From: Microthrixaceae bacterium
GTDB taxonomy: Bacteria > Actinomycetota > Acidimicrobiia > Acidimicrobiales > Microtrichaceae
Direction of reading: 5' to 3'
DNA: 64,000 nt
NCBI GenBank assembly: GCA_020845705.1
Contig: JADLFH010000016.1
Location: forward strand, 62,001-126,000
The position numbers and the translations under genes are program-made. Every line of letters starts with the position of its first letter. Position 1 is the stretch's first letter. Positions 16,870 through 26,038 of the stretch are shown here, one piece after another. The notes under the pieces were generated by a model. The model was not told the origin of the DNA. It was given only the letters and a program-made list of their open reading frames with translations, and searched no databases.

Positions 16870-18002
16870 AGCCGAGACGACAAATGACCGTGGGTCGCTT
16901 GTGGGTGCTTGCACGCCTTGTGGTCGTCTGCGCCTTGGTGACATCCGCAGAAGCGTGTTCGGACGAAGGCGAGCGCGGGACTTCCCTCGGCAACGGGACC
17001 GCGACCGAGACGACTCGCGGCGTCGACAACCGAACCACCACGACCGCGGGACCCTGTCGCGCCGACGCCTCACTCCAACCGGGAACGCAGCGACTGACGG
17101 TGACCACCGGGTCCGACGATCGAGAGGTCGAGCGGGTCATCCCACCGGCATTCGACGGCACGCAACGCCTGCCGCTGATCGTCGACCTCCACGGCTTCAC
17201 GAGCACGATCGACCAACAGGACCTCTTCACCGGACTACCCGCCGCAGCCGCCGAACGGGGGTATCTCCTGTTGACCCCGCAAGCCGAGGACGCGACCGTC
17301 CCCATCGGTGACGGCCGGCTGAGCGCGCCCTTCTGGAACATCTACCCCGATCTCGACGATGCCCTTGTCGGAGCCCGCAACGACGTCGGCTTCCTGGCCG
17401 GCCTGATAGACGACGCGGTGACCGAGCTCTGCGCGGATGCGTCGAGGATCTACCTGACGGGGTTCTCCAACGGCGCCGGCATGACCGCGGTCCTGGCATG
17501 TGAGCTCTCCGGAAGGATCGCCGCGATCGCGCCGGTGTCGGGATTCAACCTCGCGGCCGACTGCCCGGATCTCGAGCCCGTCTCGGTGATCGCGTTCCAC
17601 GGTGACGCGGATCCCCTCGTCGCCTACGCCGGCGGATCGGCGGCTCGCCGGCCGATCGACAGTCCCCCCGTCGAAGTACGCACGTCCCAGTTCGCAGAAG
17701 TCGCCGGGTGCAGCCCGGAACCGATCGTGTCGAACCCCTTCGAGGACATCGCCCTGCGCGAGTGGGCAGGGTGTGAGCCCGGCAGCGACGTGGAGCTCTA
17801 CACGGTGTTGGGAGGGGGCCACACCTGGCCTGGCATGCTCAACTACGTGGATCCCGCCGACCTGGGTGAGCTCGGCGACGCGACGCGGTTGGCGGAGCTG
17901 GCCGGGATCGAGCTCGCCGCCATCGCCGGGCACATGACCACGAACCTTGAAGCCACCTCGGTGATGCTCGACTTCTTCGACGACCACCCACTCCCAGCGT
18001 GA
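16866..18002 (+). CDS. Secreted polyhydroxybutyrate-depolymerase/feruloyl-esterase-like lipoprotein
   Basis: The 378-residue protein starts with TTG at 16866 (overlap TTGA) or ATG at 16884. A hydrophobic signal ends at SAEAC, a plausible lipobox, followed by a Thr-rich linker. The esterase domain shows LIVDLHGFTS, the nucleophile elbow TGFSNGAGMTA, HGDADPLV with the Asp, and GGGHTWPG with the His. This is the LpqC/CE1-type depolymerase layout acting on short ester polymers or aryl esters outside the membrane. It probably shares a transcript with the TetR gene. Confidence 0.85.
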   Translation: MKPRRQMTVGRLWVLARLVVVCALVTSAEACSDEGERGTSLGNGTATETTRGVDNRTTTTAGPCRADASLQPGTQRLTVTTGSDDREVERVIPPAFDGTQRLPLIVDLHGFTSTIDQQDLFTGLPAAAAERGYLLLTPQAEDATVPIGDGRLSAPFWNIYPDLDDALVGARNDVGFLAGLIDDAVTELCADASRIYLTGFSNGAGMTAVLACELSGRIAAIAPVSGFNLAADCPDLEPVSVIAFHGDADPLVAYAGGSAARRPIDSPPVEVRTSQFAEVAGCSPEPIVSNPFEDIALREWAGCEPGSDVELYTVLGGGHTWPGMLNYVDPADLGELGDATRLAELAGIELAAIAGHMTTNLEATSVMLDFFDDHPLPA

Positions 18003-18039
18003 GTGTGGTTCGGCTCAGCACCTGACCGTGATCACCTTG

Positions 18040-18555
18040 AGAGGGATCGGCAACGGCATCTCCGGCGCCGTCGACGGCGTCCGGGTGAGCCAGAAGTTCA
18101 CCACCGAGGACGACGCGCGACGCCGGGTCGCGTGAGATCGAGAAGCTCCGGTCGTCATCGGCCACCGCGCAAGGCCGGCTGCCCGCTCCGTCGACGGCCG
18201 GCGGGTTGACCGACCGCTACGTCGCCAGCCTCTCACGACGTGGTCACCGGCGGATTCCGAGACGGTGCTCGACCGGGCCCGCAAGCGAGCGCCGAAGTCC
18301 AAGGTCAGGCAGTCGGTTTCGTGCCGCGCTCGTCGCTGCCCACCGACGAGGAGTGCAACCGGATGTTCAAGGCGCTCGACGCCGCCGGCTCTCCGTCATG
18401 TCGCCGCGTGTTGGATGCTCTTCGACGTCGCTCTCGACACGGCGGTGGTGGCCACGCTGCTCGGCCACGCCAACGCCGCGTTCACACTCTCCCGCTACGT
18501 CGGCGTGCGCGGCGACCTGGGTGCCACCGTCACCGCTGCCACCGAAGACTGGTAG
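18040..18555 (+). pseudogene. Decayed tyrosine recombinase (integrase)
   Basis: Pieces in different frames resemble a phage-type integrase. One frame reads SLPTDEECNRMFKALDAAGS (start of the catalytic domain), then another reads ALDTAVVATLLGHANAAFTL and SRYVGVRGDL with the LGH and the final Tyr motif, ending at TGG TAG near 18555. The Arg-containing middle is missing and several frameshifts are present. It is a scar of an integrated element, close to the AbiEi gene. Confidence 0.65.
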
Positions 18556-18604
18556 CGGAGGTCTTGACCACCGCATGTCGCAAGAGGTGCTGTCAATCGG
18601 ACCC

Positions 18605-18637
18605 TTATATGGATACTCTGTGTCCAGAAAGGTGTCC
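18605..18637. promoter_or_regulatory. Candidate promoter/operator of the AbiEi gene
   Basis: TTATAT at 18605 could be a -10 element. Downstream, GGATACTCTGTGTCC is an imperfect palindrome, followed by GGTGTCC. AbiEi-type antitoxins repress their own operon through inverted repeats, so this is a plausible binding site. Confidence 0.35.
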
Positions 18638-18639
18638 CA

Positions 18640-19452
18640 ATGACAGCAGATGAGCCGAGGTCGATCCCAACCCGTCTGGCTCCGGTGCTCGAGGCGCTGG
18701 AACTGGATCAGCCGCGCGTCGTCACTGCCGATACCCTCGCACACCTCGCCGAGGGCCACGGGATCGAGACCGATGGACAACGGCTCGCATACGAGCTTCG
18801 CCGATTGGGCTGGTTGATCGGTCTGCGGACGAAGGGGGCGTGGGAGTTCGTCCCCGGCGCGCGCGCCGGCCGCTTCGGCGCAGGGGACCGGCATATCGAA
18901 CTGCGCGCTGCGCTCGCCGTCGACGCCGGCTTCAGGGGCGCCCTGGCGATGGAGTCGGCCGCGGTGGCCCTCGGCCTGGCCGGACGGGTCCCCGACCGCG
19001 AGGTGCTGTGGGTTCCGTCCGGACGCCGGGTTCCCAAGTCCTTCGGCGACTGGCGCGTGGTGCGATTGGCGGTGAGCGACGACGCGATCGCGCCCGTGGA
19101 CGGATTGCCGGCCTGGCGGGTCGGGACGTTGCTCGCTGGGATGGCGTTGCGCCCCGATGGCTTCCACGACTGGCCGAACGTCGGGGAGTGGCTCGCACGC
19201 GCGGTGTCGCAGGCCGACGCCAACTCGGTCGCTCGATCGCTCGTGGGTGCTCCCCGGGCAGCATGGCAGCGGGCGAGCTACCTGCTCGCGACGGGAGGCC
19301 AGGAAGCCGCAGCCTTCGACGTGTTCCAGCAGGCGCCTCCCGGTCGAGGCCCTGCCTACCTCGGCCCACGGCGGAAGAAGGGGCAGTTCGATCGTCGCTT
19401 CGAGATCGTCGACTCCGTGCTCGCCCCCAGCTTCAGCGGCGTGAAGCCATGA
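18640..19452 (+). CDS. AbiEi-family type IV antitoxin/regulator
   Basis: The 270-residue protein has a winged-helix N-terminus (VVTADTLAHLAEGHGIETD, LAYELRRLGWLIGLRTKGAW) and a C-terminal domain beginning AALAVDAGFRGALAMESAAV with VPSGRRVPKSFGDWRVVRL, the arrangement of AbiEi antitoxins. These act as autorepressors and counter the AbiEii nucleotidyltransferase toxin. The stop overlaps the ATG of the AbiEii remnant (ATGA). With the toxin lost, it is an orphan that may still repress DNA or protect against related toxins. Confidence 0.8.
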   Translation: MTADEPRSIPTRLAPVLEALELDQPRVVTADTLAHLAEGHGIETDGQRLAYELRRLGWLIGLRTKGAWEFVPGARAGRFGAGDRHIELRAALAVDAGFRGALAMESAAVALGLAGRVPDREVLWVPSGRRVPKSFGDWRVVRLAVSDDAIAPVDGLPAWRVGTLLAGMALRPDGFHDWPNVGEWLARAVSQADANSVARSLVGAPRAAWQRASYLLATGGQEAAAFDVFQQAPPGRGPAYLGPRRKKGQFDRRFEIVDSVLAPSFSGVKP

Positions 19453-19568
19453 GGATCACCGAAGGCCACCTGGCCCGCCACTACCAGGGACGCAAGGGTG
19501 GCCGAGGTCCAGCGCTGCTCGACATCGCGCAGGACCATGCCCTCGCACACCTTCACAACGCTGGCTGA
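19449..19568 (+). pseudogene. N-terminal remnant of the AbiEii toxin
   Basis: ATG at 19449 overlaps the AbiEi stop. The 39 residues (RITEGHLARHYQGRKGGRGP, LLDIAQDHALAHLHNAG) match the N-terminus of AbiEii-type nucleotidyltransferases (xLLDIAQDxxLxxLxxxG). A TGA follows and the catalytic GGTxL...DxD region is absent. The truncation lies exactly at the edge of a tract of short direct repeats. Confidence 0.75.
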
Positions 19569-19640
19569 ACTGGATCCACTGGCTGGCCAAACTGGAGGGA
19601 AGGTCTGGCTAGACTGGAGGCTGTGCCTGGCTATTCTGGA
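19569..19640. repeat. Imperfect direct repeats upstream of the DUF4143 ATPase gene
   Basis: Units of the form TGGC(T/C)NNNNCTGGAGG recur: TGGCCAAACTGGAGGGA, TGGCTAGACTGGAGGCT and TGGCTATTCTGGAGGGA, with a weaker copy (TGGCTGAACTGGATCC) at the left. Spacing is about 20-24 bases. The third copy overlaps the GTG start and provides the GGAGGGAGG near it. This may be an operator array or a recombination hotspot. Confidence 0.6.
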
Positions 19641-20876
19641 GGGAGGAACTACGTCCCGCGACTTGCCGAGGCCGCGATCGAGAGCGCGCTGTCCGACACC
19701 CGGGTGGTGGTCGTCAACGGTGCGCGGCAGGCAGGCAAGAGCACGGTTGTTCGTCGGATCCTGCGTCGCTGGACCGGCTCGGCAGAGCGACGCCTTGATC
19801 GCCCACTCGAGTTGGCAGCGGCACGACTCGATCCCGATGCCTTCGTCCGCCACGATGGACTACTCGCCATCGACGAGATCCAGCGAGCACCCGACCTGGT
19901 CTTGTCCATCAAAGACGAGGTCGACCTCGACCCGCGGCCGGGCCGCTTCATCCTGACCGGATCGGCGCGGGTGCTGGGTCTGCGTGCGCTACCCGACGCG
20001 CTCGTGGGTCGCACCGAGACAATCGAGCTCTGGCCCTTCGCCCAGGCCGAGATCGAGCGTCGCCCACCAGCTTTCGTCGACTCACTGCTGCGCGGTTCGT
20101 TCGACGGCCTGGCCGGTTCGGGCACGAGTCGTGAGGAGTACTTCGAGCGTCTCGTCCGTGGCGGTTTCCCGGAGGCGGTGAGGCGGGACCACCGGCGGCG
20201 TGGCCGGTTCTTCGAGAGCTACGTCGATGACCTGATCGATCGTGACGTGACCGCACTGGGTGACATCGGACGTCGTGTGGCGTTGGCTCGTCTGGTGGGG
20301 CTGGCCGCGGCGACGGTCGGACAGCTCTACGTGCCGGCACGTCTGGCGCGGGCTGCGTCGATAGACGCCAAGACCGCGGATCGTTATGTGTCGCTGTTCG
20401 AGGAGGTCTTTCTCTTCAAACGGCTCCCAGCGTGGAGCGCGTCGTCCACCAGGCGAGCGGTGGGAGCGGCGAAGCTGCTCGGGGTCGACTCGGGTCTGGT
20501 CGCGGATCTCGTCGGACGCGGCCCGGGGAGACTGGGCAAGGGCGATCCGATGGCGGGCCCGCTGCTGGAGAACTTCGTGCTCAGCGAGGTTGCCCGTCTG
20601 TTGCCGGTCGCCGCCGAGAGGGCCCGCTTGTTCCACTTCCGCACCAAGGACGGCGTCGAAGTCGACGGGGTGGTGGAGACCCGAGACCGGCGTATCGCAG
20701 GGATCGAGGTCAAGGCTTCGGAGTCGGTCCGGCCCGAGGACCTCAGGGGTCTGGCCTATCTGCGCGATCGGGTGGGGGATGACTTCGTCGCGGGAGTCGT
20801 TCTGCACACAGGCAGGGCGATCCGCTCTCTCGGGGATCGGCTCTGGGCAGCCCCGATCGACTGTCTCTGGAGCTGA
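19623..20876 (+). CDS. DUF4143/AAA_14 ATPase
   Basis: The 417-residue protein has a Walker A (NGARQAGKSTVVRRIL) near residues 32-47 and Walker B (LLAIDEIQRAPD) near 80, then a sensor segment ILTGSARVLG. The C-terminal part is a PD-(D/E)XK-like domain (DGVEVDGVVE ... IAGIEVKASES). These proteins are common in accessory islands with toxin-antitoxin genes; their function is not established. The GTG at 19623 lies inside the repeat tract. A later start is not obvious. Confidence 0.85.
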   Translation: MPGYSGGRNYVPRLAEAAIESALSDTRVVVVNGARQAGKSTVVRRILRRWTGSAERRLDRPLELAAARLDPDAFVRHDGLLAIDEIQRAPDLVLSIKDEVDLDPRPGRFILTGSARVLGLRALPDALVGRTETIELWPFAQAEIERRPPAFVDSLLRGSFDGLAGSGTSREEYFERLVRGGFPEAVRRDHRRRGRFFESYVDDLIDRDVTALGDIGRRVALARLVGLAAATVGQLYVPARLARAASIDAKTADRYVSLFEEVFLFKRLPAWSASSTRRAVGAAKLLGVDSGLVADLVGRGPGRLGKGDPMAGPLLENFVLSEVARLLPVAAERARLFHFRTKDGVEVDGVVETRDRRIAGIEVKASESVRPEDLRGLAYLRDRVGDDFVAGVVLHTGRAIRSLGDRLWAAPIDCLWS

Positions 20877-20979
20877 CCGCGGGTGGGCATGAACTGCGGC
20901 TGTGTCACCGCCACGGCAACGCCTGGCGGTACCGTGAATCGGCGACGGCGCCTCCCTTCGTGGGGCGGATGAGGGGTGA

Positions 20980-22221
20980 GTGCGTATGGACGGCACGTTT
21001 CATGAGGACTTCGGTGGGGTCGCCCGGGTTTTCCGTCGTCAGCTCCGTCGCACCAGCGGAGGCGCGGCGGTTGCCGTGTACCACCGGGGTGAAGCGGTCG
21101 TGGACCTGTGGGGCGGTTGGAAGGACGCGGATGAGCGCTGGGCGTCCGACACCGTGGCGATGTGCTTCAGCACCACCAAGGGCGTCGTCTCCACGGCACT
21201 GCACGTGCTGGCCGACCGCGGCCAGGTCGACTACGACGCACCCGTCGCCCGCTACTGGCCGGAGTTCGCACAGAACGGCAAGGAGCACACCACCGTCCGC
21301 CACGTGTTGACCCACTCCGCCGGGCTGCACCGGTTGCGTTCGATCATCGACTCCGCGCACCACATGTTGGACTGGGAGCACATGACCGAGGCGCTCGCTG
21401 CGGCGAGGCCGGCCTACGAGCCGGGGACCCGCCACGGGTACCACGCTCTCACCTATGGCTGGCTGGTCGGCGAGATCGTGCGTCGGGTTTCGGGCGTTCC
21501 GATTGCCGAGTTCGTCCGCCGCGAGCTCGCGGAGCCCCTCGGGATGGACGGGCTGTACATCGGCCTGCCCGCCTCTGAGCGACATCGGGTGTCGCCCCTG
21601 GGTCCCATGGGGATTCCCCGTCCCCGCCACGAACCCTTCCGCACCATCGAGCGCGAGATCGGCCGCGGTCTCGGCCTGGCGATATCGGCGTTGCCGGGCC
21701 CCGTCAGCACCCGTCGGCTCGTCAACGCGCTCGTGCCCCGCGGCGTCGAGGACGTGTTGTGGGGCGCGGATGTGATGGACGCCGAGATCCCGGCTGCGAA
21801 CGGCTTCTTCACCGCCAGATCCCTCGCCAGGATGTACGCGATGCTCGCCGGTGGTGGGATCCTCGACGGCACTCGCATCCTGTCGGAACGAACTGTCGAG
21901 CTCATCTCACAACGTCAGCGGACCGGCATGGATCTGGTGCTCGTGGCGCCCATGGACTGGCGTCTGGGCTACCACCGGGTGATCACCGCCTGTGGCAACG
22001 TCGGCCAGGGCTTCGGCCACTTCGGCTTCGGCGGGTCGGGTGCGTGGGCGGATCCCGAGCGAGACCTCGCGATCGCCATGGTGTGCAGCCGCGGCACCGG
22101 CACCCCCGTCGGTGACGCCCGGATGCTCACCCTGGGCGCGGCCGCGGTGCGCTGCGCCGAGCGTCGCGAGCCGCAGAGCCGGGACGGGTACCGGTCCCAG
22201 GTGCCTCATTCCGCTGCGTGA
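20980..22221 (+). CDS. Beta-lactamase-fold serine hydrolase (class C/EstB type)
   Basis: The 413-residue protein carries the SxxK motif in CFSTTKGVVSTAL near residue 65, a Tyr motif in GYHALTYGWLVGEIV near 150, and HFGFGGSGAWAD near 345 in place of the KTG box. This is typical of esterases and peptidases in the class C beta-lactamase family rather than true lactamases. No signal peptide is seen. GTG at 20980 and ATG at 20986 are both possible starts. Confidence 0.85.
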   Translation: MRMDGTFHEDFGGVARVFRRQLRRTSGGAAVAVYHRGEAVVDLWGGWKDADERWASDTVAMCFSTTKGVVSTALHVLADRGQVDYDAPVARYWPEFAQNGKEHTTVRHVLTHSAGLHRLRSIIDSAHHMLDWEHMTEALAAARPAYEPGTRHGYHALTYGWLVGEIVRRVSGVPIAEFVRRELAEPLGMDGLYIGLPASERHRVSPLGPMGIPRPRHEPFRTIEREIGRGLGLAISALPGPVSTRRLVNALVPRGVEDVLWGADVMDAEIPAANGFFTARSLARMYAMLAGGGILDGTRILSERTVELISQRQRTGMDLVLVAPMDWRLGYHRVITACGNVGQGFGHFGFGGSGAWADPERDLAIAMVCSRGTGTPVGDARMLTLGAAAVRCAERREPQSRDGYRSQVPHSAA

Positions 22222-22327
22222 GGCGGAGCGGACCGATTGCCGGCCCTCGGCGCCTCAGAGCCGAGATTGAGGCAGCACGGGCCGGCTGAGGTCCCCAGGG
22301 GCCGGCCCTCGGTGCCTCAGAGCCGAG
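22203..22327. repeat. GCCTCA/TGAGGC hairpins and a 27-base direct repeat
   Basis: Between the convergent hydrolase and phosphorylase genes GCCTCA/TGAGGC pairs form small hairpins at about 22203-22224 and 22251-22272. A 27-base unit beginning GCCGGCCCTCGG occurs at 22239-22265 and 22301-22327 with one mismatch. These probably form a bidirectional terminator. The same GCCTCA/TGAGGC theme appears at 34535-34614. Confidence 0.65.
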
Positions 22328-24476
22328 GCGGATAGATGCCGGTGACGTAGTCGTTGACCATCCGGGTCGCGCAGAACCGTGGTCCGATCGTCTGCAACGA
22401 ACGTCTCACCATGGCCAGCCATCTGTTGGGGAGCCCGTCGGCATCGCGTTCGTGGAACCAGGGCACGACCTCGCGCTCCAGCAGGTCGAACAGCGCGGAG
22501 GTGTGGCGCCGGTCCTGCGCGGCGGTGTCCGCATCGACCTCACCGCTGATCGCCCATCCGTTGGTGCCGTCATAGGCCTCGGGCCACCAACCGTCCAACA
22601 CACTCACGTTGAGGACCCCGTTGAGCCCGGCCTTCATGCCGCTCGTTCCGCTCGCTTCCAGCGGAGGCCGAGGGAGGTTGCCCCACACGTCGCAGCCCGC
22701 GACCAGCCATCTCGCCACGGTCAGGTCGTAGTCCTCCAGGAAGGCCACCCGGCCGGCCACGCCGTCGGCCCCCTTGAGGGAGAACATCGTCTGCACGATG
22801 CGCTTCGCCTCGTCGTCCTGCGGGTGGGCACGACCGGCGAAGAGGAACTGGATGGGCCGATCGCCGCTCAACAGCCTGATCGCCCGCTCGGCATCTGCGA
22901 TCACGAGGTGCAACCTCTTGTAGGTCGCGAGCCGGCGGGCGAACCCGACGGTGAGCACGTCGGGGTCCAGCGTCCGTTCGACTGCTTCGGCGTAGCCAAG
23001 CCCTTCTCCCCGGCGAAGACGGTCGTTGATCGCGCGTTCCCGCACCCAGTCGATCATGTCGGTGCGTGCCCGGGTCCTCGCTGCCCACAGCTCGTCGTCG
23101 GGGATGCGCGCGACTGGCTCCCAAGTGGCAGGGTCGGAGGCTCGCGCGGGCCACTCGGCTCCGAGATGACGGTCGAGCAGCCCCCGCATCGGCGGGCAGA
23201 TCCAGCTCGGTGCGTGCACGCCGTTGGTGACGTGGGAGATCGGCACCTCCTCGGTTGGCGTAGGGGCGAACAGCGGCTGCCACATGGAACGGGCCACTTC
23301 ACCGTGGCGCCGGCTCACGCCGTTGACCGAGCGCGCGGAGCGGATCGCCAGAGGTGTCATGCCGGAGGGCTCCGAGCGGTCCTCGGGATGGATCCGTCCT
23401 CGGGCGAGGAACTCCTCGTCGTCGATACCCGAGGAGGTCGCGAGGCTACCGAGCACCGAGAGGATCTCCTCGGCCGAGTAGGTCTCGTTGCCGGCCGCGA
23501 CGGGGGTGTGGGTCGTGAACACCGTGGCGGACCGAACCCGCTGCCACGCGGCGTCGTGGTCGAGGCCCGATCTCCGAGCCTCCGCGAACCGTTCGAAGGC
23601 GCACAGCGCGGCGTGGCCTTCGTTGAGGTGATAGACCGCGGGATCGACACCCATGGCGCGCAGCGCCCGAACACCTCCGACCCCCAACACCGCGTACTGC
23701 GCCAGACGGATCGACCGGTTCCCCTCGTAGAGCCGCGACGTGATCCAGCGGCCGACGGGACCGTTCTCCGGCAGATCGGTGTCGAGGAGGTACAGCGGGA
23801 CTCGGCCCACGTCGACCCGCCAGACCTGCCCGACCACATCCTCGTCGTCGATGGGAACCGAGAAGCGCAGCGGCGCGCCGCAGTCGTCGGTGACGATCAC
23901 CGCCGGCAGGTTCTCGGGGTTCGTGTCGGTCCAGTACTCGTGCTGCCATCCGGAGGTGTCGATGCGCTGGTGGAAGTACCCGCTGCGATACATCAGCCCA
24001 ACGCCGACCATGTCGAGGCCCAGGTCGCTCGCCTCCTTCAGGATGTCGCCGGCGAGCGCGCCGAGGCCCCCCGAGTAGATCGGCAGCGACGCGTGGACGG
24101 CGTACTCGCTGCACAGGAACGCGATCGGGTGGTCTTCGTCGAGGTCGAGTCCGGCGGCGACGGAGCGCTCCACCGGCCGGCGTAGGTCGACACGTGCCAC
24201 CAGCTCGTCGAGCCGAGTGGCGAAACCGGCATCGGCGGCGAGTTGGTCGAGGCGTTGTCGGCCCATCTCACGGATGAACTGAACGGGATTGCCGCCGCAT
24301 CTCCGCCAACGCTGGGGGTCCATCGACGCGAACAGCTCGTCGCCGCCGGGCGTCCACGACCACTGGTAGTTGTACGCGACGTTCGCCAGCGCGGAGAGCG
24401 GCCCGGGAAGGTCGTCGGCCAGTTCCGCGATCGCCCGATCGAGGTCACGCCCCCCGGGGTGGGTGGTGGCGCTCAA
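22317..24476 (-). CDS. glgP: Alpha-glucan (maltodextrin) phosphorylase
   Basis: The 719-residue GT35 enzyme is of the short form lacking the regulatory N-terminus, with the DUF3417-like start (LPGPLSALANVAYNYQWSW). It has SEYAVHASLPIYSGGLGALA, a VGFARRLATYKR segment and the PLP-site motif EASGTSGMKAGLNGVLN. It releases glucose-1-phosphate from glycogen or maltodextrin. The start overlaps the stop of the glutamate-synthase-like gene (24473-24476). Confidence 0.92.
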   Translation of the reverse strand: MSATTHPGGRDLDRAIAELADDLPGPLSALANVAYNYQWSWTPGGDELFASMDPQRWRRCGGNPVQFIREMGRQRLDQLAADAGFATRLDELVARVDLRRPVERSVAAGLDLDEDHPIAFLCSEYAVHASLPIYSGGLGALAGDILKEASDLGLDMVGVGLMYRSGYFHQRIDTSGWQHEYWTDTNPENLPAVIVTDDCGAPLRFSVPIDDEDVVGQVWRVDVGRVPLYLLDTDLPENGPVGRWITSRLYEGNRSIRLAQYAVLGVGGVRALRAMGVDPAVYHLNEGHAALCAFERFAEARRSGLDHDAAWQRVRSATVFTTHTPVAAGNETYSAEEILSVLGSLATSSGIDDEEFLARGRIHPEDRSEPSGMTPLAIRSARSVNGVSRRHGEVARSMWQPLFAPTPTEEVPISHVTNGVHAPSWICPPMRGLLDRHLGAEWPARASDPATWEPVARIPDDELWAARTRARTDMIDWVRERAINDRLRRGEGLGYAEAVERTLDPDVLTVGFARRLATYKRLHLVIADAERAIRLLSGDRPIQFLFAGRAHPQDDEAKRIVQTMFSLKGADGVAGRVAFLEDYDLTVARWLVAGCDVWGNLPRPPLEASGTSGMKAGLNGVLNVSVLDGWWPEAYDGTNGWAISGEVDADTAAQDRRHTSALFDLLEREVVPWFHERDADGLPNRWLAMVRRSLQTIGPRFCATRMVNDYVTGIYPPRL

Positions 24477-26038
24477 CCGCCGGCCTCCGTGGTTCCCGGC
24501 GATGTCCGATCACCGGCCATCAGATCGGCGATCGTGTGCGCATCGTCGTCGCCTGGCAGCCCCCATCCCGCCTCGTAGCCGAAGAGTTCGTCGATGCGGA
24601 TCGCCTTGAGGTCGACATCGAGCAACTCCAGCGCATCGGCGGGCACCAAGGCCGGATGCGACCGCCCACATGCGCGAGCCAGCGACAGCAGCTCGAAGCG
24701 GAGCGTCGCGAGGTAGTTGGCCACGCGGACCGACTTGAGCTGCGCATCGAGGCCACGTTCCAGCCAGGGGGACTGGCTGGTCACCCCGGTGGGGCAACGG
24801 CCGGTGTGGCACCGCTGGGCCTGGATGCAGCCCAACGCGAACATCGCGGTGCGTCCGACGTTGACCGCGTCACAACCCATGGCCATCGCCAGCAACGCGT
24901 TCTCCGGCAGTCCCAACTTGGCCGACCCGATGAAGAACACGTCGTGGTGCAGATCGCGTTCCGCAAAGCTGCGGTACACGCGGGGGAACGCCCACTTGAA
25001 CGGAAGGGCGACATGGTCGCTGAACACCAGCGGTGCTGCCCCGGTGCCACCCTCGCCGCCGTCGATGGTCACGAAGTCGACCCCGGTACCGGTCTGCGCC
25101 ATCCGCGTGGTGAGCCGTTCCCAGAACGTGTCCTCTCCGACGGCGGACTTGATGCCCACGGGAAGGCCGGTCTCGGCCGCGATCGTCTCGACCAGCTCGA
25201 GCAGCTCGTCGACGTTGCGGAACGCCGTGTGGCGGGCCGGGCTCCGGCAGTCGACACCCGGCGGGATCCCACGGATCGCCGCGATCTCGGGGGTCACCTT
25301 CGCTCCGGGCAGCATCCCGCCGAGCCCCGGCTTGGCGCCCTGGCTAAGCTTCAGCTCGATCGCTCGCACCGAGGGCGTGGTTGCCACCACGTCGAGAAGC
25401 CGCGGAAGGCTGAAGGTGCCGTCGGGTTCCCGGCAGCCGAAGTAGCCGGTGCCGATCTGCCAGATGAGATCGCCGCCGTGGCGGTGATGGGGAGAGATGC
25501 CGCCTTCCCCGGTGGTGTGCAGCACGCGCGCCTGCGCGGCGCCCATGTTCAGGGCGCGGACCGCCGCGCCGCTCAACGAGCCGAAGCTCATTGCCGAGAT
25601 GTTCACCACCGATTGCGGCCGGAACGCTCCGGCTCGCCGGTGGGGGCCGCCGAACACCTTCGCCGCGGGTAGCGCGACGTTGGGGTCGGGGTGGCCGGGC
25701 TCGTCGGGGGGTGCCGGAACCGGGAACGCCGAGTGCTTGATGATCACGTAGTTGTGGACACGTTCGAGGTCGTTGTCTGTTCCGAACCCGAAGTAGCGAT
25801 CGGTCGACTTCGCCGAGGTGTACACCCAGCGCCGCTGGTCACGGCTGAAGGGGCGCTCCTGGTCGTTGTCGGTGACGATGTACTGGCGCAGCTCGGGCCC
25901 GATGGCCTCGAGCAGGAACCTGAGGTGGCCGATCAGCGGGAAGTTCCGCAGCACGGCGTGGCGGCGTTGCAGGACATCCCACGTCGCCACGCCCGCGAGT
26001 CCGCCACTGAGCAGGCCGGCAACCCGACGGATGTTCAT
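24473..26038 (-). CDS. FMN-binding glutamate-synthase-like protein
   Basis: The 521-residue protein contains the FMN/Fe-S domain of glutamate synthases without an amidotransferase domain. It shows a hydrophobic N-terminal stretch, NISAMSFGSLSGAAVRALN, GEGGISPHH, SQGAKPGLGG, TIDGGEGGTGAAPL and a Cys cluster CIQAQRCHTGRCPTGV. It may oxidise glutamate or another substrate using ferredoxin; members of this family are often uncharacterised. It lies between a short frameshifted gene and glgP, each joined by ATGA overlaps. Confidence 0.88.
   Translation of the reverse strand: MNIRRVAGLLSGGLAGVATWDVLQRRHAVLRNFPLIGHLRFLLEAIGPELRQYIVTDNDQERPFSRDQRRWVYTSAKSTDRYFGFGTDNDLERVHNYVIIKHSAFPVPAPPDEPGHPDPNVALPAAKVFGGPHRRAGAFRPQSVVNISAMSFGSLSGAAVRALNMGAAQARVLHTTGEGGISPHHRHGGDLIWQIGTGYFGCREPDGTFSLPRLLDVVATTPSVRAIELKLSQGAKPGLGGMLPGAKVTPEIAAIRGIPPGVDCRSPARHTAFRNVDELLELVETIAAETGLPVGIKSAVGEDTFWERLTTRMAQTGTGVDFVTIDGGEGGTGAAPLVFSDHVALPFKWAFPRVYRSFAERDLHHDVFFIGSAKLGLPENALLAMAMGCDAVNVGRTAMFALGCIQAQRCHTGRCPTGVTSQSPWLERGLDAQLKSVRVANYLATLRFELLSLARACGRSHPALVPADALELLDVDLKAIRIDELFGYEAGWGLPGDDDAHTIADLMAGDRTSPGTTEAGG

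Noticed and set aside
20980-22221. True class C beta-lactamase
   Set aside because: The KTG box is not recognisable and no signal peptide is present; esterase/peptidase relatives fit better.
22239-22327. Direct repeat pair as a CRISPR array
   Set aside because: Only two copies, no cas genes, and internal hairpins fit terminators better.
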